From a virus: DNA of 61,862 nucleotides. Of the stretch, positions 15,899-23,084 are shown one piece after another (the first letter of the stretch is position 1; the number at the start of each line of letters is the position of its first letter). The notes beneath the pieces were generated by a model that was not told the origin of the DNA, made no database searches, and worked only from the letters and a program-made list of their open reading frames with translations. The stretch is from positions 1-61,862 of IMG/VR virus record IMGVR_UViG_3300037502_000606. One strand, 5' to 3'. Made by a program: the position numbers and the translations under genes.

Positions 15899-16158
15899 GG
15901 AGCGATGCCAAAGCCCAATTTCAGGCGATTAGACGCGCTTACAGACTCGCCCGCAAGGTTTCCCCTCTTGCTCATGAAAACGCCGTGGTGCTCTATATGT
16001 CCACAGTGTCGGCAATGAGGGCATTCACCAACAAATGGGATTGTTGCGAACCCATAAACCTAGCCAGCACCTACGAGCGGGGGAAAAAACGCGGTAACCA
16101 TTGGACAAGACCGCTCCATGTCGCCGCCGCTTGCACTCGTTTTATGAAAGGGATTTGA
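15895..16158 (+). CDS. small helical basic protein, unknown
   Basis: The 87-residue, Arg/Ala-rich protein is predicted mostly helical (FQAIRRAYRLARKVSPLAHE). No motif is recognised. It starts in an ATGA overlap with the previous gene and ends two bases before the next. Confidence 0.6.
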   Translation: MRSDAKAQFQAIRRAYRLARKVSPLAHENAVVLYMSTVSAMRAFTNKWDCCEPINLASTYERGKKRGNHWTRPLHVAAACTRFMKGI

Positions 16159-16160
16159 TC

Positions 16161-16337
16161 ATGACCAAGACTTACGAAGTAGAGATATGCCGAACCTCAT
16201 ACATTACGCTGATTATCGAGGCCGACAACAAAGACGAGGCCGAGGAGAAAGCCTGGAAAGAAATCGAGGTCAGAGGGGACACGGGCGACGCCCATTGGGA
16301 CTGTGAACGCATCGAAGAAGTGGGGGCGCAGTCATGA
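16161..16337 (+). CDS. DpnD/PcfM-like small protein
   Basis: The 58-residue protein reads YEVEICRTSYITLIIEADNK followed by DEAEEKAWKEIE, the pattern of a small beta-alpha protein resembling the DpnD/PcfM family of mobile elements. Its function is unknown. ATG 16161 is the only start with a suitable position; the frame ends in an ATGA overlap with the next gene. Confidence 0.6.
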   Translation: MTKTYEVEICRTSYITLIIEADNKDEAEEKAWKEIEVRGDTGDAHWDCERIEEVGAQS

Positions 16338-16672
16338 ACACGCGCGAGATTAAAACCGCCCTGGAGCGAGGCGACCGGGTTTTCTGGGTGCATAACGGCT
16401 ACGAGGTCGTGAAGGATGATCTGGGCCAATACCTCATCAAATGCCACGACAACGGGAGTTGCATCGGCCTCACCCACCAGGACGGGCAAACGCTGAACGG
16501 TAAAGAGAAGGAATTTTTCTCTATTCCCGCCCGGAAGAAACCGCCAGCACGGGCTTTTGTGGTCGTGAATGATGGCGACGCCGTGGGAGTTTTTGAGACC
16601 CACGGGGCCGCGATGCAATACGCAATGAAGCATTTCGACGATTTTGTCGTGAACGATTGCCCCCGATTCTGA
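16334..16672 (+). CDS. small accessory protein, unknown
   Basis: The 112-residue protein has a beta-rich N-terminal half (GDRVFWVHNGYEVVKDDLGQ) and a C-terminal AFVVVNDGDAVGVFETHGAA segment, perhaps two small repeated folds. It is a neighbour of the DpnD-like gene in an ATGA overlap. Not recognised further. Confidence 0.6.
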   Translation: MNTREIKTALERGDRVFWVHNGYEVVKDDLGQYLIKCHDNGSCIGLTHQDGQTLNGKEKEFFSIPARKKPPARAFVVVNDGDAVGVFETHGAAMQYAMKHFDDFVVNDCPRF

Positions 16673-16684
16673 AAGGTACAAACG

Positions 16685-16924
16685 ATGACACTCACCAAAT
16701 GGGCTGAAATAGCCTCAAATCAACTCCTAGGCCGGCGCATTGTAGGGGTTCGGTATATGACCATTCCCGAGATGCAGGACTTCTTCTGGCAGTCCCGTGC
16801 CCTGGTCTTAGAACTTGACGATGGCTCGATGATCTTTCCCGCCGCTGATGATGAGGGCAACGACGCGGGCGTACTGTTCACGACCAGCAAGACGAACCCT
16901 GTAATCCCGGCTTGGAGGGAGTAA
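16685..16924 (+). CDS. small conserved mobile-element protein
   Basis: The 79-residue protein contains LLGRRIVGVRYMTIPEMQDF and LVLELDDGSMIFPAADDEGN, a pattern common to small proteins of phages and plasmids with no assigned role. It is predicted to be a small beta barrel. A two-base gap separates it from the 27-residue membrane peptide. Confidence 0.6.
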   Translation: MTLTKWAEIASNQLLGRRIVGVRYMTIPEMQDFFWQSRALVLELDDGSMIFPAADDEGNDAGVLFTTSKTNPVIPAWRE

Positions 16925-16926
16925 CG

Positions 16927-17010
16927 ATGGGCCAAATTCTTTTCATTTTCTATTTTGTGATTCTCACCATCTGCGCGGGAATCATTTACTTAAATATTTT
17001 AGGAGTCTGA
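16927..17010 (+). CDS. 27-residue membrane peptide
   Basis: The frame ATG 16927 to TGA 17010 encodes one hydrophobic helix (ILFIFYFVILTICAGIIYL). It sits two bases after one gene and one base before the next, and its last codons (TTTAGGAGTCTGA) supply the ribosome site AGGAG for the following gene. Context supports translation, but so short a gene is uncertain. Confidence 0.45.
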   Translation: MGQILFIFYFVILTICAGIIYLNILGV

Positions 17011-17011
17011 A

Positions 17012-17389
17012 ATGGGATTTTTCTCTAAGGTATGCGTAAAAACAAATAAGCCAGTCGTCCACAATATGCGCGGGTTTCCTGCGCTCTCCGAGGTGGTTGC
17101 CCTGTATCCAGACGGTCGGAAGATCACGGGTTCTTACGACGGATACGGGCGGGTTGATGGTGAGGAATTGTGCCCTGGCGGTTATGACGAGAAGACCTGG
17201 AACTCGATCAAGTTTGTTCTGATTAATGCCTACGAAGGCGAGGAGTGGAAAGATTTACCAAAATCCCGCGATGAACTAGCCCAAGGGCATTTCATGGACG
17301 ACAAATTCCTGCGGCACTGCCAGTCAATTACCGGGTTCAAAGACTACGCGGAGTACAAACGGGTTTTCAAAACGATGGCGAACTGGTAG
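17012..17389 (+). CDS. small accessory protein, unknown
   Basis: The 125-residue protein starts MGFFSKVCVKTNKPVVHNMR, has DGRKITGSYDGYGRVDG near residues 35-51, and ends in a helical region. I recognise the first half as a recurring motif in phage hypothetical proteins. No function is known. Confidence 0.65.
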   Translation: MGFFSKVCVKTNKPVVHNMRGFPALSEVVALYPDGRKITGSYDGYGRVDGEELCPGGYDEKTWNSIKFVLINAYEGEEWKDLPKSRDELAQGHFMDDKFLRHCQSITGFKDYAEYKRVFKTMANW

Positions 17390-17398
17390 GGGGAGATC

Positions 17399-17590
17399 AT
17401 GAGAACAGGACTTGCTGAGAAGTTGCTGACTATATGCACGGATGATGAAATTATCAGGTTTGCCGCGAGTGAGGGCTACACGCTATCAGAGGCCGATTGT
17501 GCCGAAATGCGGAAAACTCCCTTGTTCAGACTCCCTGCGGAAACCTTGGAGGAAGCACTAGAGGATTTTCTAAACGCGTATGAGCGATAA
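17399..17590 (+). CDS. small helical protein, unknown
   Basis: The 63-residue acidic, helical protein contains TDDEIIRFAASEGYTLSEAD and ETLEEALEDFLNAYER. The first part loosely recalls Nif11-type leader folds, but without their other features. A GGGGGAGA site lies just before the ATG. Confidence 0.6.
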   Translation: MRTGLAEKLLTICTDDEIIRFAASEGYTLSEADCAEMRKTPLFRLPAETLEEALEDFLNAYER

Positions 17591-17608
17591 ATTGACGGAG
17601 GTTTGATC

Positions 17609-17746
17609 ATGAATTGGTTAAAAGACTTATTCTTCGCGGAGTCCTGGTCGGAGTTTGCCCAGAACTTGATCGTGAGTGCCGGCCTATTGGCTGGATTATG
17701 GGTTGGGTTGTGGGCGGTGATGATCTTTTTCGAGGTGGCGCCATGA
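17609..17746 (+). CDS. 45-residue single-pass membrane protein
   Basis: ATG 17609 follows GGAGG at eight bases. The peptide has an amphipathic N-terminus (NWLKDLFFAESWSEF) and one membrane span (LLAGLWVGLWAVMIFFEVA). It ends in an ATGA overlap with the next gene, good evidence for real translation. Its role is unknown. Confidence 0.6.
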   Translation: MNWLKDLFFAESWSEFAQNLIVSAGLLAGLWVGLWAVMIFFEVAP

Positions 17747-18015
17747 ACTTAAAACAAGGCGGTGGCCGCGTACCTATCCGTGATAATGACGGTTACAGGC
17801 TGGTTCCGATGCCTGATCGTGAGGCGTTTGATGCCATGCTTCCCCGACAGACCCAAGAGATGCGCGACCGTATGTGGTCGATCATCAACATGAGACTATC
17901 GGGGCAGACCCTATCGGCGGTTTCTAAGGAACACGGGGTTTCGATTGAGAGAATCAGGCAGATTGAGTATTACTTTCAGCGGAAGCTCGACTCGCACTTA
18001 TCAAAACTTTCTTGA
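17743..18015 (+). CDS. sigma-70 region 4-like DNA-binding protein
   Basis: The start at MNLKQGGGRV is fixed by the ATGA overlap with the preceding membrane peptide. The 90-residue protein ends in an HTH, SGQTLSAVSKEHGVSIERIR followed by QIEYYFQRKLDSHL (about 54-87), which is strikingly like sigma region 4.2, including the VSxERIRQIE recognition helix. There is no region 2, so it cannot act as a full sigma factor. It could bind -35 elements or core polymerase to redirect host transcription; that role is inferred. It overlaps the convergent primase gene by 62 bases. Confidence 0.65.
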   Translation: MNLKQGGGRVPIRDNDGYRLVPMPDREAFDAMLPRQTQEMRDRMWSIINMRLSGQTLSAVSKEHGVSIERIRQIEYYFQRKLDSHLSKLS

Positions 18016-18790
18016 GAGATTGTGAAACATGGAACACCCCCTCGACTTGGTGTGCGTCATTGAAGTCGTGCCCGGTTGTGGGGGCGAGCCAGTACGGTTT
18101 GCCTATCTCAAGGGCAAATCTCTCACCGGTGCCGCTGGCGTCATTGTCCGCGACGACGATGCCCCCGACGATGCCCCGCGCTACTTCCTTCATATTCCCT
18201 GCCGAAAAACAACAGTAGATTGTGTAGCGCATATTTATCGCCTGCATGACGGCGCGTATGGAGAGGGCGGTCGCATACCCCTCACAGAAGATGGGGATGC
18301 CTTTTGCGTCAATCATGAAGGATGCGCCTTTCGTGGCCTGACCATAGAGGAACTTTTTTTCCCCCTCTGCGCTTATCATCTGACATCCAACAAGTCTGCC
18401 CGCTCTCCGCATGGGGATAACTAAGAGACTCTTTCCTTCGGTCTCCCAGACATTGCCCCGGTCGTTCGGGAATCCCTTTTTCTCCAGGTACGGATGCGTC
18501 TTTAGTTCGCATTGATTGAGTATCCAGGCCGCTTTCTTTGCCGCCTTTGCCGCCAGCTCTGCGCGGTCATCTTTGATCATGACGGGACGAATGGCGACGG
18601 GTTTGTCTGACTTCCACATCGCCGGGCCATCCATGGTCGCCCAGTTCTGCACCCACCCAATATCCCCGATCAACTTGTATCTGCCGTTCCGTTTGTGAGG
18701 GTGATCTGTCGTGGGCGTCGCCACCCACCGATTGTGAATGGCTTGATTGATGACAAGACCATGAGCACGGGCGAAGTCTTCAAATGTCAT
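17954..18790 (-). CDS. Toprim-domain primase-like protein
   Basis: The 278-residue protein resembles the primase/Toprim half of phage primase-helicases. A basic N-terminal region is followed by the Toprim fold with its glutamate in IFCEGYATALSIRA (about 169-182) and the Asp pair in GGIVVADNDASGTG (about 209-222). An SF4 helicase domain is absent; the separate SF2 helicase at 19569 is two genes upstream. It probably synthesises or processes primers in phage replication. Its ATG overlaps the stop of the previous gene (ATGA). Confidence 0.75.
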   Translation of the reverse strand: MTFEDFARAHGLVINQAIHNRWVATPTTDHPHKRNGRYKLIGDIGWVQNWATMDGPAMWKSDKPVAIRPVMIKDDRAELAAKAAKKAAWILNQCELKTHPYLEKKGFPNDRGNVWETEGKSLLVIPMRRAGRLVGCQMISAEGEKKFLYGQATKGASFMIDAKGIPIFCEGYATALSIRAVMQAINMRYTIYCCFSAGNMKEVARGIVGGIVVADNDASGTGERFALEIGKPYWLAPTTGHDFNDAHQVEGVFHVSQSLKKVLISASRASAESNTQSA

Positions 18791-19572
18791 ACCGATACCC
18801 TGTAGTCATGGTGAATGAATCCCTCTGTCGGTATCTTGTGCCGATTGATTGTTGTTGGCCGAATGTAAACGACCTTGCCATTTTTGTATCGCCGCTGATG
18901 CCCTCGACGATCATGGGGCTTCGGGCTAGCGTGAGTCCCGCCTTGAGAGACCACCTCTTCGCATATTGATTTGGTATCGATCTCGACAGTTGTCCACTCA
19001 AAAAACTGCCGCTTACCTTTTGCTCTGCGCTTGGTGTTGTGGTGATGGTCTCGCAGTTTGGAACCAATTACCTTGTAGCCCTGGGCCGGGATGCCGTAAC
19101 ACAACATAAAGATTCTGGACATCAGGATTTCAGTTGATCTCAGCGTGTCTTCTCGGAGACTTGAGACATCTTTTTGATCTACACCCAAAGCCTTCAAATA
19201 CTTTGGGTGATATTTCAGAATGCAAGAATCTTTATAGTTAAAGTTTTCCTTGAACACCACCGAGATCGCTGGCTCTGTTAGACCTGCTATGTAACTCCTT
19301 ATAGTGATTTCTGAACCATTGCGATCAATCAAGTAGGGATACGGTATCCAGGTTGACCGATCTCCTTCTGGCTTTAGTGTGATGACCAGTCCGATTCGAT
19401 CAAAGGGCATGGGTATCTCGGTAATCTTCTTGTCCATGTTTTCTAATGGATTTTCCTTCATCCATTTGGCGAACATGAGTCTAAATCCAGACTCTTCTGT
19501 TACATCGAACCAAACATGAGACACGGGACTCACTGGCATTAGCGATATGTACTCAGCAACGATTGGACTCAT
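18787..19572 (-). CDS. replication-region protein, unknown
   Basis: The start at MSPIVAEYIS is chosen because its ATGA overlaps the helicase stop codon. The 261-residue protein has no recognised domain in its first 190 residues. Near the end it carries ASPKPHDRRGHQRRYKNGKV followed by a VYIRPTT strand, a basic motif that recurs in phage hypothetical proteins and may bind nucleic acid. Sandwiched between helicase and primase genes, it is probably part of the replication machinery. Confidence 0.65.
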   Translation of the reverse strand: MSPIVAEYISLMPVSPVSHVWFDVTEESGFRLMFAKWMKENPLENMDKKITEIPMPFDRIGLVITLKPEGDRSTWIPYPYLIDRNGSEITIRSYIAGLTEPAISVVFKENFNYKDSCILKYHPKYLKALGVDQKDVSSLREDTLRSTEILMSRIFMLCYGIPAQGYKVIGSKLRDHHHNTKRRAKGKRQFFEWTTVEIDTKSICEEVVSQGGTHASPKPHDRRGHQRRYKNGKVVYIRPTTINRHKIPTEGFIHHDYRVSV

Positions 19573-21044
19573 GCTGTCCTCCGCTTGCTCTTGGCCCATG
19601 CAATCTGCCGGCTACGAATCCAGTTCATTGTCGTGAACTCTGGAACCTTGGTTACTTCCTCAAGACCACGGGGCCAGACACCGAACTTCTCTTTGTACTT
19701 GTGCGCTGCCCACCCTTTCGCGTATCCACGGTCATTGGCAATGTAGATCAATTGTGAATAGAAGGACTGCCGATCATCTCTCCTGACGGTCTGCCCTAGT
19801 TCCTGTAGTTCGCCTGGGATTTCAGAAACTAATGAGCGCCGTGGTTTCACATGACCACACGCCGGGCAACTGAGTGCTGCCTTGGGCCATAGATGCCCAC
19901 ACGCGGGGCACTTGGATTCTTTCTTCTCTTTCTCTGTCGGTTCCTTCCTGGCCTTTTCTTTTGAATCGTCCAGTTCTTTCACGCCGTCATTGAATACCTC
20001 GTCCCAGTCGTCACGGAACCGTAAGTAATTGCCCGAGTGATCAAGCCACAAGCCGTACTCTTTGCCAGGATACGAACGCATCACGCGGCCCATCTGTTGC
20101 ACATGGGAGGACAGAGACTTAGAGAACGGTCTTGCTGACACGCCAATCATCACATCGGGGACATCAAAACCGCGAGTTAGTATGTCGGTTGCGATCAGGC
20201 CGTGAATCGTTGTGTCTGGTTTACTGAAGTCCTCGATGGCCTGGCGCTTGAACTCGTCGTCGTCTTTGTAACTGATAGACACGAAGTTATAGCCGCGCTC
20301 TGCAAACTTTGCGACCAGATCCGCGCCGTGTTGAACTCCAGAACAGAAGACAATCGTCTTCCTGGGGCGTCCAAATACTTCATGAGTCTTGGTGATCCAT
20401 GACTCGACAATGTCGCCCGTGATCTTCATGCCGCGCTCGGTTGCAACATCCTGAGACCACTCGCCTGCTACCTTCTTGGCCCCGGTCATGTCGATCTCTT
20501 TGGCAATGTAGACCCGCAGCGGAGCCAGCCACTTATTCGTTACCAGAAAGTCTGTGGTGCTGCCGTTGACCACATGGGTATAGACATCCCCCAGACCTTT
20601 TGTGAATGGCGTAGCGGTCAATCCAATGACCTTCATCTCAGGGCGAGACTTGATGAACTCTAATGTCTGGCGACGCGCGACATGGCACTCGTCAACAATC
20701 AAGAGATCTGTCTGCGGGAAATTGTCTCTGCGCTCCAAAGTCTGAGCTGAACAGACTTGGAGTCTTTCTAGCGGGCGATACCGCCAATGATCTGCTTGGT
20801 AAACGCCATGCTCTAGGTTGTACTTCTGTAGCCTGGAGCTTGTCTGGTCTACGAGAACGATTCGATCCATCAACATCACGGCCCGCTTGTAGTTCTCTGC
20901 GGTTGCCTTCATGAGATATATCGAACACTCGGTCTTGCCATACCCGGTGGGCGCATAGAGTAACTGACATCTATGTCCCTTCTTAAATCCCTCCCGCAAT
21001 GCGTCGATAGCGCGCATCTGGTGATCGCGTAATGCTAGTTCCAT
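19569..21044 (-). CDS. SF2 DEAD/DEAH-type helicase
   Basis: The 491-residue protein has the motifs of superfamily 2 helicases in order: an N-terminal Q-like RDHQMRAIDAL, Walker A APTGYGKTE (about 31-39), DECH (about 117-120), GLTATPF (about 136-142), and motif VI QQMGRVMRSYP (near 318). A zinc ribbon with two CPACGH units (near 375-400) follows. It likely unwinds DNA at the origin or during recombination. A strong AGGAG lies before the ATG. Confidence 0.88.
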   Translation of the reverse strand: MELALRDHQMRAIDALREGFKKGHRCQLLYAPTGYGKTECSIYLMKATAENYKRAVMLMDRIVLVDQTSSRLQKYNLEHGVYQADHWRYRPLERLQVCSAQTLERRDNFPQTDLLIVDECHVARRQTLEFIKSRPEMKVIGLTATPFTKGLGDVYTHVVNGSTTDFLVTNKWLAPLRVYIAKEIDMTGAKKVAGEWSQDVATERGMKITGDIVESWITKTHEVFGRPRKTIVFCSGVQHGADLVAKFAERGYNFVSISYKDDDEFKRQAIEDFSKPDTTIHGLIATDILTRGFDVPDVMIGVSARPFSKSLSSHVQQMGRVMRSYPGKEYGLWLDHSGNYLRFRDDWDEVFNDGVKELDDSKEKARKEPTEKEKKESKCPACGHLWPKAALSCPACGHVKPRRSLVSEIPGELQELGQTVRRDDRQSFYSQLIYIANDRGYAKGWAAHKYKEKFGVWPRGLEEVTKVPEFTTMNWIRSRQIAWAKSKRRTA

Positions 21045-21088
21045 GTTTTCTCCTGCCGAGATTCCCCCTCGGCGTGGGCTTTAAGAAC

Positions 21089-21244
21089 TTATTTGTCCAG
21101 CAAAGATTGGACAAGTTCTGTAGATAAAATCTTTAAATCAACCGCTAGTTTTAATGCACCGTCCCTATCGCCCTCGTTCATCAGACGATAGAGTTCGGTG
21201 ATCTTTGCTTTGATCTCGGTACTGACTTCTGCGTAGTCCCTCAT
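21089..21244 (-). CDS. small helical protein, unknown
   Basis: The 51-residue frame MRDYAEVSTEIKAKITELYR... ends VQSLLDK. Its ATGA overlaps the ParB-like gene's stop codon, which argues for coupled translation. It is predicted to be two helices and resembles no family I know. It lies between the ParB-like and helicase genes. Confidence 0.6.
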   Translation of the reverse strand: MRDYAEVSTEIKAKITELYRLMNEGDRDGALKLAVDLKILSTELVQSLLDK

Positions 21245-22062
21245 CCTTCCACCTTTTTGAGTTTGGCCTGTAGTGATTTGATCGTGCGCTTGAGTTCTGC
21301 GTTCTCATTTTGATACATGTCACGGCTTTCTTTGAGAGCCAGGATCTCAACATCCTTGACCCGCAGCTGCTCCCGCAATTCTTTAATGGTGTCTTCAATG
21401 TCAACCTTCTCAATGTCGCTGACATCCAACTGACCGATGGCGATAGCATCCTTCAATCGTTCGTTCTCTTCCGATAGTTTATTTATTTCATCTATCAATT
21501 CCTCGGGGACATTGCTTTCTTCTATCGGATCGAACTCCTCGGGAGGCTTCTTTTTGGGCTTCTTAGGCGTCTTGCCTATCGCTGAGGTATCCATGGTCTT
21601 CTCTTCCCCGTTGCGGGTGTAGGAAACCTTTTTAGGGGCTTCCTCAAAGGAACTACGGATACGACTGACCGTCATGTGGGAGCAGCCGATATGCTCTGCG
21701 ATCTTTCTGGTAGACCAGGTGCTCCAGACCGGGTGCTTATTGATTCTACCGATGATCTCGGTGAGATCTGAGCGGGTGAACGATAGGCCGCGACGATTGG
21801 TGGCGCCGAAGGCATAAAGGGTAGCGTCGTCTACCGTCCCGCTGTGGACTTCTACTTCGATCTCTAACGCGCCGTTCTGCCGGTGGGCATAGTACCGGTG
21901 GAATCCATCAGCCAGCCAATTGTTTGAGCCGTCATTGAAGATCACGACAGGTGGGAAGACAACCCCGTCTTGCATCTGATTGGCGTACTCATTGACTACT
22001 TCTTGGTTCAGCTGCGCCCTGGCCTGGGTGCCGCCGTCGGTACGGATTTCGGTTAATTTCAT
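21241..22062 (-). CDS. ParB-like DNA-binding protein
   Basis: The start at MKLTEIRTDG is chosen for the AAAGGAGAG just before it. The 273-residue protein has a ParB/Srx-type N-terminal domain with WLADGFHRYYAH (about 50-61), a helix-turn-helix TRKIAEHIGCSHMTVSRIRS (about 119-138), a basic linker and a long coiled coil to the end. Such proteins regulate transcription or partition; no ParA is present, so regulation is likelier. Operator palindromes lie directly upstream (22085-22124, 22244-22263), so autoregulation is an attractive guess. Confidence 0.78.
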   Translation of the reverse strand: MKLTEIRTDGGTQARAQLNQEVVNEYANQMQDGVVFPPVVIFNDGSNNWLADGFHRYYAHRQNGALEIEVEVHSGTVDDATLYAFGATNRRGLSFTRSDLTEIIGRINKHPVWSTWSTRKIAEHIGCSHMTVSRIRSSFEEAPKKVSYTRNGEEKTMDTSAIGKTPKKPKKKPPEEFDPIEESNVPEELIDEINKLSEENERLKDAIAIGQLDVSDIEKVDIEDTIKELREQLRVKDVEILALKESRDMYQNENAELKRTIKSLQAKLKKVEG

Positions 22063-22084
22063 GGTGCTCTCCTTTTTGTGGTGG

Positions 22085-22124
22085 ACTGTAACTGTGGTAC
22101 ACAATAACTATAACACTGTTACAG
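22085..22124 (-). promoter_or_regulatory. operator pair and candidate extended -10 promoter
   Basis: A degenerate operator (22085-22101, ACTGTAACTGTGGTACA) and a good one (22108-22124, CTATAACA-C-TGTTACAG) lie 23-62 bases before the ParB-like gene. On the minus strand the second contains TGTTATAGT, an extended -10 promoter element, so an operator-bound protein would cover the promoter. No good -35 is seen. Confidence 0.6.
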
Positions 22125-22243
22125 ATGATTTTTGGGGGAGTTACCCCCCTTTGTTGTTTTTGACCTTGACTTCTTGCTGTTTCTACCTTGTTTATCACCA
22201 CCTGTCCGTTGGTGGGCAAGACTTAGCCATCCCCGAGCCGTGT

Positions 22244-22263
22244 ACTGTAACAAATGTTACAGT
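22244..22263. promoter_or_regulatory. palindromic operator
   Basis: A perfect 20-base palindrome, ACTGTAACA-AA-TGTTACAGT, is flanked by GT and GTAC. It belongs to the same family as the sites at 12558, 12629, 31283 and 58355. It lies about 180 bases upstream of the ParB-like gene and could act with the 22085-22124 pair by looping. Confidence 0.75.
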
Positions 22264-22269
22264 GTACTC

Positions 22270-22440
22270 GGGTGCCTTTACAAAGTCTGTCCATTGGAGC
22301 CGCTTTGACTCGCCAGTCGTTCGCTGCTAGGGCACTAGCTTCGCCACCCCGTTCCGATTCTTCCGCAGCTTTCCCCCAGTATCAGATCTTTGGTTCATGC
22401 GCTGGCGTTGAGACCCCGTCCACATGGACCGCAGCCGGAG
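22270..22440. other. gene-free stretch with hairpins
   Basis: No convincing gene is present. Perfect small inverted repeats occur at 22307-22318 (GACT/AGTC), 22326-22339 (GCTAG/CTAGC with a four-base loop) and 22418-22429 (GTCCA/TGGAC). The density of hairpins next to replication genes and operators would fit a replication origin or structured leader, but no iterons or AT-rich unwinding element are obvious. Confidence 0.4.
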
Positions 22441-22595
22441 ACCCAAAAGAAAAACCCCCTAGGGAGGACTTGGGCTTGACAGGCCAGCATCGGGCGAACA
22501 CCAAACGATGACTACAAGCCCTCTCTAGGAGGTTCTGGTACTACAAGGTGTTCGCCAAATGCCGGAGCGTCACTTCCGACAGACATAGGATAGCA
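22440..22595 (-). ncRNA. candidate pseudoknotted small RNA with U-rich tail
   Basis: Two interleaved stems are seen: GGCGAACACC (22493-22502) pairs with GGTGTTCGCC (22547-22556), and CCTAGGGAGG (22458-22467) pairs with CCTCTCTAGG (22520-22529, one G-U). Their order makes an H-type pseudoknot. Read leftward, the structure ends in a stem with AACC/GGTT-type extension followed by TTTTTCTTTT, like an intrinsic terminator. The strand and the existence of a transcript are inferred; a weak TGCTATCCT -10-like element lies near 22590. Confidence 0.4.
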
Positions 22596-22697
22596 CAACT
22601 GAGAAAAAGTTCCCTAAAAGGGTGGGGGCCGGAACATTTGCACCAAGAAGAGGTTACGGGCTATTTAAAGTCGCCGCGCCGACTCCCGGCCCCCATG

Positions 22698-22735
22698 AAA
22701 AAAAGACCCAGCTCCGGGAGGGAGAGTCTGGGTCT
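22698..22735 (-). terminator. rho-independent terminator of the leftward early operon
   Basis: On the minus strand AGACCCAG (22735-22728) pairs with CTGGGTCT (22711-22704), an 8-bp stem whose 16-base loop contains a further short C-rich stem. It is followed at once by TTTTTTT (22704-22698). It lies about 65 bases downstream of the last early gene (22800). A further inverted repeat, GGGGGCCGG/CCGGCCCCC (22624-22632 and 22686-22694), lies just beyond. Confidence 0.85.
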
Positions 22736-22799
22736 AAGCCCTGTGAACAGGGAGGAGAGTTACACATGAAACATTAGGGAAAGTACCATCTCCCCACCC

Positions 22800-23084
22800 C
22801 TAAGACAAGACCTTGAATTTCTCGTTCTGGAACAACCAGCCGATGGTCTCGTTTAGTACAGATAACTCTGTCTTTTTCGTTATGTTCCACATGGCTTTTC
22901 GTCCGTGTATGCCGTTATGGCTACCCTGGTGACAGTCTTTGCACAATGGGATGCAGGTAAAGTGTAGCCCCTGTTCTATGTGATGTGCATCGCTTGGACC
23001 GCTTGCGCCGCACACCCCGCATTTCATAGATTTAATTTCAAAAAGATATTTTTTTTCTAATTTATTTAAATTTTTACTGTTCAA
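22800..23084 (-). CDS. small HNH nuclease, Ref-like
   Basis: The 94-residue protein is a compact HNH nuclease resembling Ref-type recombination enhancement nucleases: CGVCGASGPSDAHHIEQG (about 22-39) supplies the first CxxC and catalytic histidine pair, CIPLCKDCHQGSH (about 44-56) the second zinc pair and distal histidine. It overlaps the upstream HNH gene by 11 bases. Its A+T-rich codons and those of 23074 differ from the neighbours, a sign of recent arrival. Confidence 0.75.
   Translation of the reverse strand: MNSKNLNKLEKKYLFEIKSMKCGVCGASGPSDAHHIEQGLHFTCIPLCKDCHQGSHNGIHGRKAMWNITKKTELSVLNETIGWLFQNEKFKVLS

Noticed and set aside
17614-17742. Longer start for the sigma-like protein
   Set aside because: The extension runs through the membrane peptide gene in another frame; the ATGA junction at 17743 is a better start.
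22751-22785. Three-codon minigene ATG AAA CAT TAG with a strong GGAGGAG site on the plus strand
   Set aside because: It lies antisense to the leftward terminator, has no promoter that I can see and is too short to support as a gene.
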